A program made the position numbers and the translations under genes. From Pseudomonas triticicola (lineage in GTDB: Bacteria > Pseudomonadota > Gammaproteobacteria > Pseudomonadales > Pseudomonadaceae), in NCBI RefSeq assembly GCF_019145375.1, contig NZ_JAHSTX010000001.1:1835001-1899000 (forward strand): DNA of 64,000 nt, written 5' to 3'. Shown in pieces: positions 28,901 to 37,326 of the stretch (its first letter is position 1; each line of letters begins with the position of its first letter). Below the pieces are notes generated by a model. It saw nothing but the letters and a program-made list of their open reading frames with translations, had not been told where the DNA came from and searched no databases.

Positions 28901-29699
28901 TGGCAAGATTCAACGAAACTGGATAGGTGACGAATTCAATCAGGCGCTGCGCTGCCGTCTCGTGAGTTAACTCAGGCTGGCCTGTGATGTTATACAGAGC
29001 CAACAGCAGCCTGGGCCTCGGGATCAACTTGGCGGTAGCACCACGAATATCGGAAAGTTGCTCTTCAGATAACCCATTCAGGCTCTGATCATTCGTTTGA
29101 AAATGCTCCCAATAGTTGACCGGCTCCTTGACCTGCGGTGAAAACCTGAACAAACCGATCAAGTTAGTCATCCTGGCCCTGGTATCCGGCAGATCGATTT
29201 CATGAAACTTGAACCACTGATCCAGGGTTATATCAACATCAGGCCAGATATAACCGCCGGCTACCGCAGCGATATCCGCTATCAGACTTACCGTCGAGCG
29301 TGTCGGCTGACTGAATTCAAAATGTTGCGCCGCAACCAGATCGACCCAACCCCTGACGGCACGGACTTCCATCTTGCCTTCCGGCGTTATCCGCACCAAA
29401 CCGTTGTGCTCGCTTGCACCTTCCCGCGCAAGTGCACCGATGACTGGCCCGGTACTCAGTAACTGGTCAAGCAGAAGTCTGCCAGGATTATAGATTTCAT
29501 ACAGCGAGGATCCAGGCCGCAGCTCTATCTCATGCGCGTACCAGTTGATCTTCTCATTATCGCCGTACTTGGTTAACGCTTCTTCCAGCTGCCGAAGAAC
29601 CATGTCACGCTCGGCACCATCCGCTTCAGATCGAAACTTCCATTCAGCCAATGAAACTTTCGACGGCCTGAATACTTTATTTCTCTTTAGTTCGCTCAC
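25944..29699 (-). CDS. Large putative toxin/effector with C-terminal HExxH metalloprotease motif
   Basis: The 1251-residue protein starts with GTG 29699 (GAGG 8 nt upstream) and lacks a signal peptide. Three parts can be seen. Residues 1-560 are helical (NYWEHFQTNDQSLNGLSEEQ, LLLARIAPELLVRKIPAEV) and resemble the N-terminal part of large pseudomonad toxin-like proteins. A middle region includes a hydrophobic stretch at about 832-890 (DGFYGCLMDGIGLVGTVAG... LFNPFDGVP), as in membrane-inserting toxin segments. The C-terminus has HELFH (1140-1144), TDDVGYA (1149-1155) and NADSLA (1199-1204). That spacing resembles aspzincin (M35) zinc endopeptidases: HExxH, a GTxDxxYG-like acidic loop and NADS. 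It stands alone, has no immunity gene, and carries a terminator hairpin in its leader. The toxin role is inferred; no secretion signal is identified. Confidence 0.75.
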   Translation of the reverse strand: MSELKRNKVFRPSKVSLAEWKFRSEADGAERDMVLRQLEEALTKYGDNEKINWYAHEIELRPGSSLYEIYNPGRLLLDQLLSTGPVIGALAREGASEHNGLVRITPEGKMEVRAVRGWVDLVAAQHFEFSQPTRSTVSLIADIAAVAGGYIWPDVDITLDQWFKFHEIDLPDTRARMTNLIGLFRFSPQVKEPVNYWEHFQTNDQSLNGLSEEQLSDIRGATAKLIPRPRLLLALYNITGQPELTHETAAQRLIEFVTYPVSLNLARSYIKELNWYGVSEGQTVSENILSQLLMTAILLDLDPSIGHRHLINRRDLYSPDNIERHSTEILDEYTAFVRSKSWVNPVLAPLVAHLLLARIAPELLVRKIPAEVRLGSIAWINFCRAVVLVEAAKTGASRELTYAQIIAYGELEPVSEAQKHMRDLALIDPIVEWALLNRIFTRAELEQAEEACTKLAIEAFEQHAEQFAQTARAFSTPLPNRAEIARTQLRKAAPGCDTLDEKALSEPGGQQIMSMVDLHQSGDMVTGQWDRRTVRLIVNGLPQPAINYNPSGVSLYQRYPHLLTLESCEEEMERQLAAHFKELNSGMLTAVKLALAHMPEADLQVFMNADIHFFTVRGSASYVTTRRAGGPLSVGLEQETQQSRDAATGRFGIVMYASHEDADLCYELFTSRAETRKNDALGAFIKRERKLQQRTRMSASANMTLPLSNTATQSVPLDIKRYTHATAEDASITSSMAIIDYFGALPASAQSSQSQRGFYQKFNAPNVARIAGFLADNRPFLNKSELRELVRIPTPLELSKDEGERLLTYFIDLIVPFKKCIEDIVSGEHNKMVDGFYGCLMDGIGLVGTVAGASSKVLSISAKAVSTTAKAARCTRLAFTSAISLFNPFDGVPSGLQSGGKLVHKGLLRFNKNSHDLIARASSQLHKLTGRRQSYDLLDASSAQLGMGSWRPRGVAGDAINVLAARTGDKWYALNRRGNLWGKALDGFAFQAPVQLPYSPRTLPTSYTRQFIEHSLPRARTKIDNALEVFQRHDFKRDRESLMKIVFGSASEVSTDRLVNYLRLIRFDFAGFSMSNMILDGLKINDTLASFDADNYQRWKDADAGDKSEIAFVEIYTRNLNRHFVSMGFNHDVVADDLIHELFHASAQTDDVGYASDAVHASEGGQRLDVSELLNLGAGCLAKSEAGADCHAPSRAFENADSLALATSLLSQLTTDKATFDENMTVLRGALEASAGKAIGEPVVITLNKPR

Positions 29700-29713
29700 G
29701 GTAAAACCTCATC

Positions 29714-29740
29714 AAAAAAAACCAGCTGACCATTCAGCTG
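29714..29740 (-). terminator. Intrinsic terminator in the leader of the toxin-like gene
   Basis: On the minus strand CAGCTGA-ATGG-TCAGCTG is followed by G and eight T residues (29721-29714). The gene's Shine-Dalgarno (29710-29707) and GTG start (29699) come directly after the T run, leaving no room for a promoter between them. It may terminate the pilU-like transcript or attenuate the toxin transcript. Confidence 0.7.
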
Positions 29741-29833
29741 ATGATGTTTTACCCAAACACATATAAGCGCACTACGAATTAATTATTAAGCACTGTTGCA
29801 GCCGAGACGCTTGATGCATTCAAATACATCGAC

Positions 29834-30940
29834 TCAGTCCATTAAACCCCACTCGCCAGGTGTATTGTTAACGCCAGCCTGATCGTGCTGAAGTTTGATT
29901 CGCAATTTCAAGTTATTCACCGAATCGGCATTCTTCAATGCTTCCTGCTCGCTGATGGCACCTTCTGCGACCAGCGCAAACAGTGCCGCGTCAAAGGTTT
30001 GCATACCGAGTTCGGATGATTTTTCCATCATCGGTTTGAGTTCCTCGAACTGACCGCGGCGGATCAGATCGGCGATGGTCGGCGTGCCCAGAAGAATCTC
30101 GACTGCCGCGCGCCTTTGCCCGTCGACAGTGCGGACCAGACGCTGCGAGACACAGGCTTTGAGGTTGTTGCCCAATGTCTGCAACAGCTGCTCGCGCTTC
30201 TCCTCGGGAAACATATTGATTATCCGATCCAGCGCCTGATTGGCATTGGTCGCATGCAGCGTCGACAACACCAGATGTCCGGTATCGGCGAACGACAAGG
30301 CATGCTCCATGGTTTCGCGATCGCGTATTTCGCCAATCAACACCACATCCGGTGCCTGACGCAGAGTGTTCTTCAGTGCAGCATGAAAGCTGCGCGTGTC
30401 GACACCGACCTCGCGCTGATTGATGATCGAGCGCTTGTGCCGATGGATATATTCGATCGGGTCTTCGATGGTCACGATGTGCCCGGCACTGTGACGGTTG
30501 CGGTGATCGATGAGTGCCGCCAGTGAAGTCGACTTGCCTGAACTGGTCGCGCCAACGAAGAGAATCAGGCCTCGTTTGAGCATCACCGTTTCCAGCAGCA
30601 CCGGCGGCAGCTTCAGGTCTTCGAATCGCGGGATGTCGACCTTGACGTTGCGGATGACGATCGAAACGTCGTTGCGCTGCTTGAAAATGTTCACCCGGAA
30701 CCGCCCGACGCCCGTTCGGGAGATTGCCAGGTTCATTTCCAGATCCCGGTCGAACTCCCGGCGCTGCTCGGCGTCCATCAGGGAGGTGGCGATGGCTGCG
30801 GTTTCGCCGGGTTTGAATGGCTGATCGCTGAGCGCCGTCAGCACGCCATCAATGCGCGCACTCGGCGCTGCGCCGGTAGAGAGGAACAGATCCGAGCCGT
30901 TTTTTTGCGACAATATTGACAACAGTGCATCGATTTCCAT
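29834..30940 (-). CDS. PilT/PilU-type twitching motility ATPase
   Basis: The 368-residue protein is a type IV pilus retraction ATPase, closer to PilU than to PilT in its ends (SDLFLSTGAAPSARIDG; AISEQEALKNADSVNNLKLRIKL). It has Walker A GATSSGKST, the Asp box TIEDPIEYIHRHKRS, Walker B VVLIGEIRDRETMEHAL and the His box HLVLSTLHATNANQALDRI. These ATPases power pilus retraction at the inner membrane. It is an isolated copy, not next to pilT, so it may be an extra paralogue. ATG 30940 (MEIDALLSILSQ) matches the family start; an ATG four codons upstream is possible. Confidence 0.93.
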   Translation of the reverse strand: MEIDALLSILSQKNGSDLFLSTGAAPSARIDGVLTALSDQPFKPGETAAIATSLMDAEQRREFDRDLEMNLAISRTGVGRFRVNIFKQRNDVSIVIRNVKVDIPRFEDLKLPPVLLETVMLKRGLILFVGATSSGKSTSLAALIDHRNRHSAGHIVTIEDPIEYIHRHKRSIINQREVGVDTRSFHAALKNTLRQAPDVVLIGEIRDRETMEHALSFADTGHLVLSTLHATNANQALDRIINMFPEEKREQLLQTLGNNLKACVSQRLVRTVDGQRRAAVEILLGTPTIADLIRRGQFEELKPMMEKSSELGMQTFDAALFALVAEGAISEQEALKNADSVNNLKLRIKLQHDQAGVNNTPGEWGLMD

Positions 30941-31049
30941 GGCTGAAAGCACCCGCGAAGCATTGAATGAGCAGATTTGGCCGACGCTTGGCGCGGCTCC
31001 TGCAACAATGATAGACCCCGTCTCACCGAACCACGCTCAGGATTGAAAC

Positions 31050-33599
31050 ATGAATGCTGTATCCACCACCGATGACGCTCAGGCCCTGATTGCCCGCACC
31101 GACTGGAGCCGCAGCCCGCTGGGCGCCGCCGGCACCTGGCCGCAGAGCCTGCGCACGGCGGTGGACATCGTGATTCATTCGCCGATGCCGATGCTGCTGT
31201 TATGGGGTCCGCAACTCACGCAGATCTACAACAATGGCTTTGCCCTGCTCGCTGGCAGCAAACATCCCGAAGCCTTCGGCCAGCCGACGCATGAGGTCTG
31301 GCCAGAGGTGCGGGATTTTGCCGAGCCGATCTACCAAGCGGTGCTGCAGGGCCAGGTGCGCAGCTTCAGCGAGCAACGGTTCAGCGTGCAGCGGGACGGC
31401 AAAAAAACCGATTTCTGGCTGGATCTGACCTACAGCCCGATTCGCGATGAAACCGCACAGGTGGCCGGGATTCTGATCACTGCCATCGAAACCAACGAGC
31501 GCCGACGCATTGCCCTGGAATTGCAGCGTCGCTCCGAAGAAAGCCTCAAGGCCCAGCGCCAGTCCGAGGAGCGTCTGCAACTGGCCCTCGCCGCCACCGA
31601 CGCCGTCGGCACCTGGGATTGGGACATTGGCGAAGACCGTTTCATCGCCGATGCGCACTTCGCCGAACTGCATGGCGTCGATCCGGCCCGGGCCGGGCAG
31701 TTGCCGATCAGCGAATACATGCATGGGGTGCACCCCGAAGACCGTGCCATGGTCGCGCGCGGCATCAAGTACTGCATCACCCATGGCACCGAGTACGCCG
31801 AGGAATATCGCCTGTTGCAGGCCGATGGCACGCTGCGCTGGGTCTTCGCGCGCGGGCGTTGCTACAAGGATCATCATGGGCGGCCGATGCGCTTTCTCGG
31901 CGCGGCGCTGGACCTGACCGAACGCAAACATACGGAACAGGCGCTGCGTCAGAGCCAGACCGAATTGCAGTTGATCATCAACGCCATGCCGATCCTGATC
32001 AGCTACGTCGACGCCGAAGAGCGTTTTCGCCTCAACAACGCAGCCTATCTGGACTGGTACGGCCTGACGCCGCAGGAGTTGTATGGGCGCACGATCCGCG
32101 AAGTCATCGGCGAAGAGGCGTATTTCCTGCGTGCGCCGTACATCGCCGAAGCACTGGCCGGCCGCTCCTGCTCCTTCAGTTTCTACACGCCGCACCGCGA
32201 CGGCAGCACCCGTCATGCCCTCATGAATTATCTGCCGCGACATGGCGCGGACGGCGCAGTGAATGGCTTCTACATCTTTGTCATCGACGAAACCGAGCGC
32301 AAGAAAACCGAGGAAGCCCTGCGCAATCTCAACGAGACCCTCGAAGAGCGGGTCAGCGCACGCACCGAGCAACTGGCTCAGGCCAACGAGCGTTTGCAGA
32401 ACGAGATGTTCGAACGCGAGCGCGCCGAAGACGCCTTGCGCCACGCGCAGAAGATGGAAGCTGTCGGCCAGCTCACCGGCGGCATCGCCCATGACTTCAA
32501 CAACATGCTCACCGGCATCATCGGCAGCCTGGATCTGATGCAGCGCTACATCGCCAACGGTCGCGCCGATGAGATTGGTCGCTTCACCGAGGCGGCCGTG
32601 TCGTCGGCCAACCGTGCGGCCGCGCTGACGCATCGCTTGCTGGCATTCTCGCGGCGCCAGTCGCTGGACCGCAAGCAACTGCACGTCAACGAACTGGTGC
32701 ATTCACTGGAAGACCTGATCCGCCGCACCAAGGGCGATGCCATCGAGCTGCAACTGCGCTTGCCAGAAGACTTGTGGCCGGTGAGTACGGACGTCAGCCA
32801 ACTGGAAAATGCCTTGCTCAATCTGGTGATCAATGCCCGCGACGCAATGCCCGAAGGCGGCACGCTGCTGATCCAGACCGCGAACGTGTATCTCGACAGC
32901 AGCGACATCACCATTCTCGAGCCCGTGAAGGCCGGGGAATACGTGATGCTCGCGGTCAGCGATAACGGCACCGGCATGACGCCGTCAATCCGTTCCAAGG
33001 CGTTCGATCCGTTCTTTACCACCAAACCGATCGGCCAAGGCACCGGGCTTGGGCTGTCGATGATTTACGGATTCGCCCAGCAGTCCGGCGGACATGTCAG
33101 CCTCGACAGTGTGCCGGGGCAAGGTACTTGCGTACGTCTGTACTTGCCGCGTTTGCTTGAGCCAGCGCCCGAATCCTCGTCTGTGGAGAAAGCCGAACCG
33201 ATTGCCGCTTCATCTTCAGGCGAGACCGCGATCGTCGTCGAAGATGATCCGGCAGTGCGCATGCTGGTGCTCGATCTGCTCAAGGAACTGGGCTACACAA
33301 CCTTCGAAGCGGAAAACGCCACGAACGCCCTGCCCGTGCTCGAGTCCGTGCAACGCGTCGATCTGCTGGTTACCGATGTCGGGCTGCCGGGCATGAACGG
33401 GCGCCAGTTGGCGGAGATTGCTCGCCAGCATCGTCCGGGGCTTAAAGTGCTGTTCATGACCGGTTACGCGCAGATTGCTGCCGAGCGTCAGGGCTTTCTT
33501 GAAGAGGGCATGGACATGGTCGCCAAGCCCTTTGTCCTTGAAGTGCTGGCGAGCAAGATTCGCAAGTTGAGCAACCCGACCCCGCGACTTGAGGCATAA
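31050..33599 (+). CDS. PAS-domain hybrid histidine kinase with receiver domain
   Basis: The 849-residue sensor has three PAS-like segments: residues 15-155 starting [23 protein letters not shown] (a common PAS_4 opening), 165-290 ([20 protein letters not shown]) and 300-430. A coiled linker ([22 protein letters not shown]) follows. The dimerisation domain has H-box [21 protein letters not shown], the ATPase has [16 protein letters not shown] and [14 protein letters not shown], and a C-terminal receiver has EDD and [10 protein letters not shown] with the phospho-Asp. There is no membrane segment, so it senses a cytoplasmic cue. With no output domain, the receiver probably regulates the kinase or passes phosphate to another protein. 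It is divergent from the pilU-like gene with about 110 bp between them. Confidence 0.93.
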   Translation: MNAVSTTDDAQALIARTDWSRSPLGAAGTWPQSLRTAVDIVIHSPMPMLLLWGPQLTQIYNNGFALLAGSKHPEAFGQPTHEVWPEVRDFAEPIYQAVLQGQVRSFSEQRFSVQRDGKKTDFWLDLTYSPIRDETAQVAGILITAIETNERRRIALELQRRSEESLKAQRQSEERLQLALAATDAVGTWDWDIGEDRFIADAHFAELHGVDPARAGQLPISEYMHGVHPEDRAMVARGIKYCITHGTEYAEEYRLLQADGTLRWVFARGRCYKDHHGRPMRFLGAALDLTERKHTEQALRQSQTELQLIINAMPILISYVDAEERFRLNNAAYLDWYGLTPQELYGRTIREVIGEEAYFLRAPYIAEALAGRSCSFSFYTPHRDGSTRHALMNYLPRHGADGAVNGFYIFVIDETERKKTEEALRNLNETLEERVSARTEQLAQANERLQNEMFERERAEDALRHAQKMEAVGQLTGGIAHDFNNMLTGIIGSLDLMQRYIANGRADEIGRFTEAAVSSANRAAALTHRLLAFSRRQSLDRKQLHVNELVHSLEDLIRRTKGDAIELQLRLPEDLWPVSTDVSQLENALLNLVINARDAMPEGGTLLIQTANVYLDSSDITILEPVKAGEYVMLAVSDNGTGMTPSIRSKAFDPFFTTKPIGQGTGLGLSMIYGFAQQSGGHVSLDSVPGQGTCVRLYLPRLLEPAPESSSVEKAEPIAASSSGETAIVVEDDPAVRMLVLDLLKELGYTTFEAENATNALPVLESVQRVDLLVTDVGLPGMNGRQLAEIARQHRPGLKVLFMTGYAQIAAERQGFLEEGMDMVAKPFVLEVLASKIRKLSNPTPRLEA

Positions 33600-33639
33600 T
33601 CGCGCGCCCCGCTGTCACCCCGTTATCAGGTATTGCACG

Positions 33640-33915
33640 ATGAAAGCCCAAGCCCGCCACATTCTGGTGAAAACCGCCGAAGAGGCCGAACAACTCAAAC
33701 AGCGCATTGCCAAGGGCGAAGCATTCGATGTGCTGGCGAAGAAATTTTCCACCTGCCCGTCCGGCAAACGCGGCGGCGATCTGGGCGAAGTACGCCCAGG
33801 GCAGATGGTCGGCGCGATTGATGCGGTGATTTTCAAGAAGCCGCTGCGCACCGTGCATGGGCCGATCAAGAGCAAGTTTGGCTATCACCTGGTGCAGGTG
33901 TTTTATCGGGATTGA
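33640..33915 (+). CDS. Parvulin-type peptidyl-prolyl isomerase, second copy
   Basis: The 91-residue bare parvulin (KAQARHILVKTAEEAEQLKQRI, FDVLAKKFSTCPSGKRGGDLGEVRPGQMVGAID, GPIKSKFGYHLVQVFYRD) retains both active-site histidines and the cysteine loop. It shares roughly half its residues with the parvulin at 13939. It starts 40 nt after the hybrid kinase stop and is probably read from it or from its own short promoter. A REPIN lies just downstream. Cytoplasmic. Confidence 0.94.
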   Translation: MKAQARHILVKTAEEAEQLKQRIAKGEAFDVLAKKFSTCPSGKRGGDLGEVRPGQMVGAIDAVIFKKPLRTVHGPIKSKFGYHLVQVFYRD

Positions 33916-33935
33916 TCGGCTGGCTGCCGGGCTCC

Positions 33936-34001
33936 TTCGCGAGCAGGCTCGCTCCCACATTTCGACCGGGTTTTCATTGTGGGAGCGAGCCTGCTCGCGA
34001 A
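33936..34001. repeat. REPIN
   Basis: Perfect REP at 33936-33959 and inverted copy at 33978-34001, between the convergent parvulin and sugar kinase genes. Confidence 0.92.
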
Positions 34002-34031
34002 CCGATTGCGCAGCAAGCGGCCATTCTCTGA

Positions 34032-34952
34032 TTACCTGGAGATCAGCGCCCCTGGCACCTGTATCACCCGGCTGGCCAATTCATGCCCCGCCTGCGCCGC
34101 CTCTGCCGGACTGCCGCCGAGCAAGCGCCTGGCCAGATACGCCGCACTGAACGAATCCCCCGCCGCTGTGGTGTCGACGACCTTGTCGACCTTCTGAGCC
34201 GGCACTTCGAACGCCTCACCATCGCAGCGAATCAGACACGCCTCGGCGCCACGCTTGAGCACCACTTCTGGCGTGCCAATCTGCGCATACGTCGCAAACA
34301 CCTCAGCGCAATCGGCAAACCCGAACAACGCCTGTTCGTCATCCACGGTGAGTAACGCCAGATCCACATATGGCAAGACGCTGCGATATGCCGCGCGCGC
34401 CTCTTCCACCGACGCCCACAGGCGCGGGCGGTAGTTGTTGTCGAAAACGATGCGTGCGCTGCGCTGTCTGGCTTCAATCAGGGTCTTGATCAGTCGGGCG
34501 CGGCCTTGCATTCCGAGTACAGCGAGGGTGATCCCGCTGAAATACAGCACGTCGTAGTCCGGCAACGCCGCGAGGATCGGCTCTGCCGCAGGGGTGGTGA
34601 AGCAATCGCGTACTGCCGCTTCGTTGCGCCAGTACAGGAAACGCCGCTCGCCGTTGGCGTCGGTCTGGATGCAATACAAACCAGGCAGCCGACCGGGCAG
34701 GCGCTGCACCAAATCGAGGCCGATGCCTTCGCTGCGCCAGATCTGGCACATGGCGTCACTGAAACTGTCATCGCCCAGCGCGGTGACGTAGTCGACCTGC
34801 GCCTTGTCGCCCAGCGCACGGGACAGATACACCGCCGTGTTGAGGGTGTCGCCACCGAAGCTTTGCTGCAGACTGCCGTCGGCGCGTTGCTGCAGTTCGA
34901 TCATGCATTCGCCGATCAGGGCGATGCGCGGGGTGTTGCTGAGGATTTTCAT
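34032..34952 (-). CDS. PfkB-family sugar kinase, 2-dehydro-3-deoxygluconokinase-like
   Basis: The 306-residue ribokinase-fold enzyme begins RIALIGECMIELQQRADGSLQQSFGGDTLNTAVYLSRAL, the substrate-binding start of KDG kinases. It ends with DTTAAGDSFSAAYLARRLLG, the anion-hole/catalytic-Asp motif (AAGD instead of GAGD). KDG kinase makes KDPG for the Entner-Doudoroff aldolase. Here it sits with a D-amino-acid-type PLP enzyme, an IclR regulator and an amino acid importer rather than with sugar genes, so another sugar-acid-like substrate is possible. ATG 34952 is taken; the open frame upstream is only a translated REPIN. Confidence 0.85.
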   Translation of the reverse strand: MKILSNTPRIALIGECMIELQQRADGSLQQSFGGDTLNTAVYLSRALGDKAQVDYVTALGDDSFSDAMCQIWRSEGIGLDLVQRLPGRLPGLYCIQTDANGERRFLYWRNEAAVRDCFTTPAAEPILAALPDYDVLYFSGITLAVLGMQGRARLIKTLIEARQRSARIVFDNNYRPRLWASVEEARAAYRSVLPYVDLALLTVDDEQALFGFADCAEVFATYAQIGTPEVVLKRGAEACLIRCDGEAFEVPAQKVDKVVDTTAAGDSFSAAYLARRLLGGSPAEAAQAGHELASRVIQVPGALISR

Positions 34953-34994
34953 CGGGTGGGATCTCGGGTGGTTCAGTGGTGGCTGTCCGGCGCT

Positions 34995-35057
34995 TTCGCG
35001 AGCAGGCTCGCTCCCACATTCAAATGCGTCCTCTGTGGGAGCGAGCCTGCTCGCGAA
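34995..35057. repeat. REPIN
   Basis: Perfect REP at 34995-35018 and inverted copy at 35034-35057, between the sugar kinase gene and the PLP enzyme gene (same strand). Confidence 0.92.
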
Positions 35058-35083
35058 TAGCCGCCGCAACGCAATCTCAAGCC

Positions 35084-36298
35084 TTAGAAACAAGTCTCCA
35101 TGGTCTCGATGACCGCCATCTGCTCATCCACCAGCAACCCTACCCGCCACTTGTCAAAAGTCAGGCATGGATGCGAAGTACCAAAGGAAATGATGTCGCC
35201 GACCCGCAGTTCTACACCCGGCGCCACGGTCATGAACGCATGCTGATCCATCACCGCCGTGACCTTGCACGCGCCGACATCCTCCCCCGCCGCCGGCACC
35301 ACGCCGGCCTTGTAGCGCAACAACGGCACCGGCAAACCGGCATCGAAGGCGACGTCGCGCTTGCCCAGAGCAATCACCGCAAAACCCGGTTCCGGCAGCG
35401 ACTGCACATGAGCCCAGACTTCCAGCGCCGGGCGCAGGCCTTCGTGCAGGTCGCTGCGACGGTCGAGCACGCAGCACTGCGCCTCTTTGTAGATGCCATG
35501 GTCGTGCGCGACATAACTGCCCGGGCGCAACACGCTGAGGAAACGGCCAGCGGCGTTCTGGGTTTCGAAAGATTCGGCGATCAGGTCGTACCAGGCCGAA
35601 CCCGACGCAGTGATGATCGGTCTGGCGATGGCAAAGGCGCCGCTGTCCTGTAGCTGCACCGCGAGGCGAACCAGCGACGCGGCGAATTCGCGAATGCCAC
35701 GGACAGCATGATCGCCATGAATCACGCCTTCGTAACCTTCAATACCGGTCAGGGCCAGTGCCGGTTGCGCATCGATGGCCTTGGCCAATTCGATGACTTC
35801 CTGCTCGCTGCGGCAACCGCAACGGCCGCCGACCACGCCATATTCGATCATTACGTTGAGCTTGACCCCACGGGAAGCGAAGTAAGCCCCGAGGTCGGCG
35901 ACGTTGTCCGGGTGGTCGACCATACAATGGAAATCGAACGTCGGATCGGCGAGCAGGTCGGCAATCAGCGCCATGTTCGGCGTGCCGACCAGTTGATTGG
36001 CCATCAACACGCGACGCACGCCGTGGGCATAAGCCGCGCGGGTCTGGGTGGCGCTGGCGAGGGTGATGCCCCAGGCGCCGGCGTCGAGCTGTCGTTTGAA
36101 CAGTGCCGGGGTCATGCTGGTTTTGCCGTGGGGCGCGAGTTCCGCGCCGCTGTCGCTGACAAATTTCTGCATCCAGCGAATATTGTGCTCCAGCGCCTCG
36201 CGGTGCAGCACCAGCGCCGGCAGGCTGACGTCGCGGGTCAGTTGCGCACCGATGGCGGCGTCGCCTTTTTCTACGGCAGAGTTGATGGCAGTGGTCAT
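35084..36298 (-). CDS. Fold-type III PLP enzyme, D-threonine aldolase / D-serine dehydratase family (amino acid deaminase)
   Basis: The 404-residue enzyme shows the alanine-racemase-like barrel start: LPALVLHREALEHNIRWMQKFVSDSGAELAPHGKTSM, with the PLP-binding lysine in PHGKTS. The metal/substrate end is LGKRDVAFDAGLPVPLLRY, VTAVMDQHAFMTV and VGDIISFGTSHPCLTFDKW (His and Cys ligands of the D-serine dehydratase-like domain). It should act on D-hydroxy amino acids, releasing ammonia or an aldehyde. Neighbours support this: a RidA protein (imine hydrolysis), an IclR regulator and a polar amino acid importer. The exact substrate is unknown. Start ATG 36298. Confidence 0.88.
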   Translation of the reverse strand: MTTAINSAVEKGDAAIGAQLTRDVSLPALVLHREALEHNIRWMQKFVSDSGAELAPHGKTSMTPALFKRQLDAGAWGITLASATQTRAAYAHGVRRVLMANQLVGTPNMALIADLLADPTFDFHCMVDHPDNVADLGAYFASRGVKLNVMIEYGVVGGRCGCRSEQEVIELAKAIDAQPALALTGIEGYEGVIHGDHAVRGIREFAASLVRLAVQLQDSGAFAIARPIITASGSAWYDLIAESFETQNAAGRFLSVLRPGSYVAHDHGIYKEAQCCVLDRRSDLHEGLRPALEVWAHVQSLPEPGFAVIALGKRDVAFDAGLPVPLLRYKAGVVPAAGEDVGACKVTAVMDQHAFMTVAPGVELRVGDIISFGTSHPCLTFDKWRVGLLVDEQMAVIETMETCF

Positions 36299-36336
36299 GG
36301 TCCAATCCTCACAGGCGCGGCCGCAGGCAGCCGCGG

Positions 36337-37116
36337 TTATTCGTTGATCCGCCGGGCGAGGCTGTTGGCGCTCTCGATCAGCACCCGGCGATAGTCGTTG
36401 TAATTGTTTTTCGCATCGGCGCGCGGGGCGACGATGCACAACGTGCAAATGGCCACGCCCTGCGGGTCTTTGACCGGCGCGGCGAAGCAATGGGTGAAGG
36501 TGTCGGCGACGCTGTCGAAGGAAAAGAAGCCATCGCTGCCGGCCTGACGAATCTCCGCCAGAAAACGGTCCAGTGGCAGGCGTTCGCCGTCGGGCAGGAT
36601 GTAGTCGTCTTCGTCGATCAGGTCGATGATCTGTTGATCGCTCAAATGCGCGAGCAGCAGGCGTCCGGACGCTGTCCATGGGATCGGCGCGTTTTCGCCG
36701 ATGTCGGAGGAAATGCGGAAATGCCGCTCGCCCTCCTTCATCAATGCAACGGTGTATTTGCGCCCGTTGAGCAGGCACATCTGCGCAGTTTCGCGGGTCT
36801 GGCTGACGATCTCCTGCAAAGCGTGATCGGCCTCGCGGCTGAGGTCGAAATGCCGCAGATGCGCCTGGCCAAGGAAGTACAACTGGCGGCCAAGGTAGAC
36901 GTGGCCATCCTTGCCCACCGGCTCCAGAATCCGTCGCTCCAGCAAGGACGCGACCAGTTCGTAGACTGTCGACTTCGGACTGCCGATGCCATTGGCGATG
37001 TCGTTGGGGCGCAGCGGCTGCCCGATTTCCTTGAGAAAATCAAGGATATCGAACGCCCGGTCCAGACCGCGTGCCCGGCGCTTGATGGTGTCTTCGGTCA
37101 TTTCAGTGGTTTCCAT
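36337..37116 (-). CDS. IclR-family transcriptional regulator
   Basis: The 259-residue protein has an N-terminal winged HTH (GLDRAFDILDFLKEIGQPLRPNDIANGIGSPKSTVYELVASLLERRILEP). The IclR effector domain follows from about residue 95 (ETAQMCLLNGRKYTVALMKEG, IPWTASGRLLLAHLSDQQI), ending DYRRVLIESANSLARRINE. It probably controls the flanking PLP enzyme, RidA and ABC transporter genes. The alternative start METTEMTED versus MTEDTIKRR differs by five residues. Confidence 0.92.
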   Translation of the reverse strand: METTEMTEDTIKRRARGLDRAFDILDFLKEIGQPLRPNDIANGIGSPKSTVYELVASLLERRILEPVGKDGHVYLGRQLYFLGQAHLRHFDLSREADHALQEIVSQTRETAQMCLLNGRKYTVALMKEGERHFRISSDIGENAPIPWTASGRLLLAHLSDQQIIDLIDEDDYILPDGERLPLDRFLAEIRQAGSDGFFSFDSVADTFTHCFAAPVKDPQGVAICTLCIVAPRADAKNNYNDYRRVLIESANSLARRINE

Positions 37117-37169
37117 TCAAAGTCGCCGGATGGTAACTGGCCCTTGGTTCCGTGTCAGTGACATTGCCG

Positions 37170-37300
37170 CCCTCACCCCCCGCCCTCTCCCAGAGGGAGA
37201 GGGAGCCTGACCGTATCGATGTAAATGTAAGCGTCATACGCAAAATCCGCATCGATACAGATCAGTCCCCTCTCCCTTGGGAGAGGGTTAGGGTGAGGGG
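37170..37300. repeat. MITE-like intergenic repeat, copy 1
   Basis: It is bounded by CCCTCACC and GGTGAGGG, with CTCTCCCAGAGGGAGAGGG and CCCTCTCCCTTGGGAGAGGG palindromes at each end and a 70-bp AT-richer core. Related copies lie at 47132-47279 and 52789-52950. Confidence 0.75.
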
Positions 37301-37326
37301 CTGCGGCCTAAGCAACGCAGCAATTT

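Noticed and set aside
34953..35093. N-terminal extension of the sugar kinase by 47 residues
   Set aside because: The extension is a translated REPIN (ASRLAPT...CGSEPARES); the family start is at 34952.
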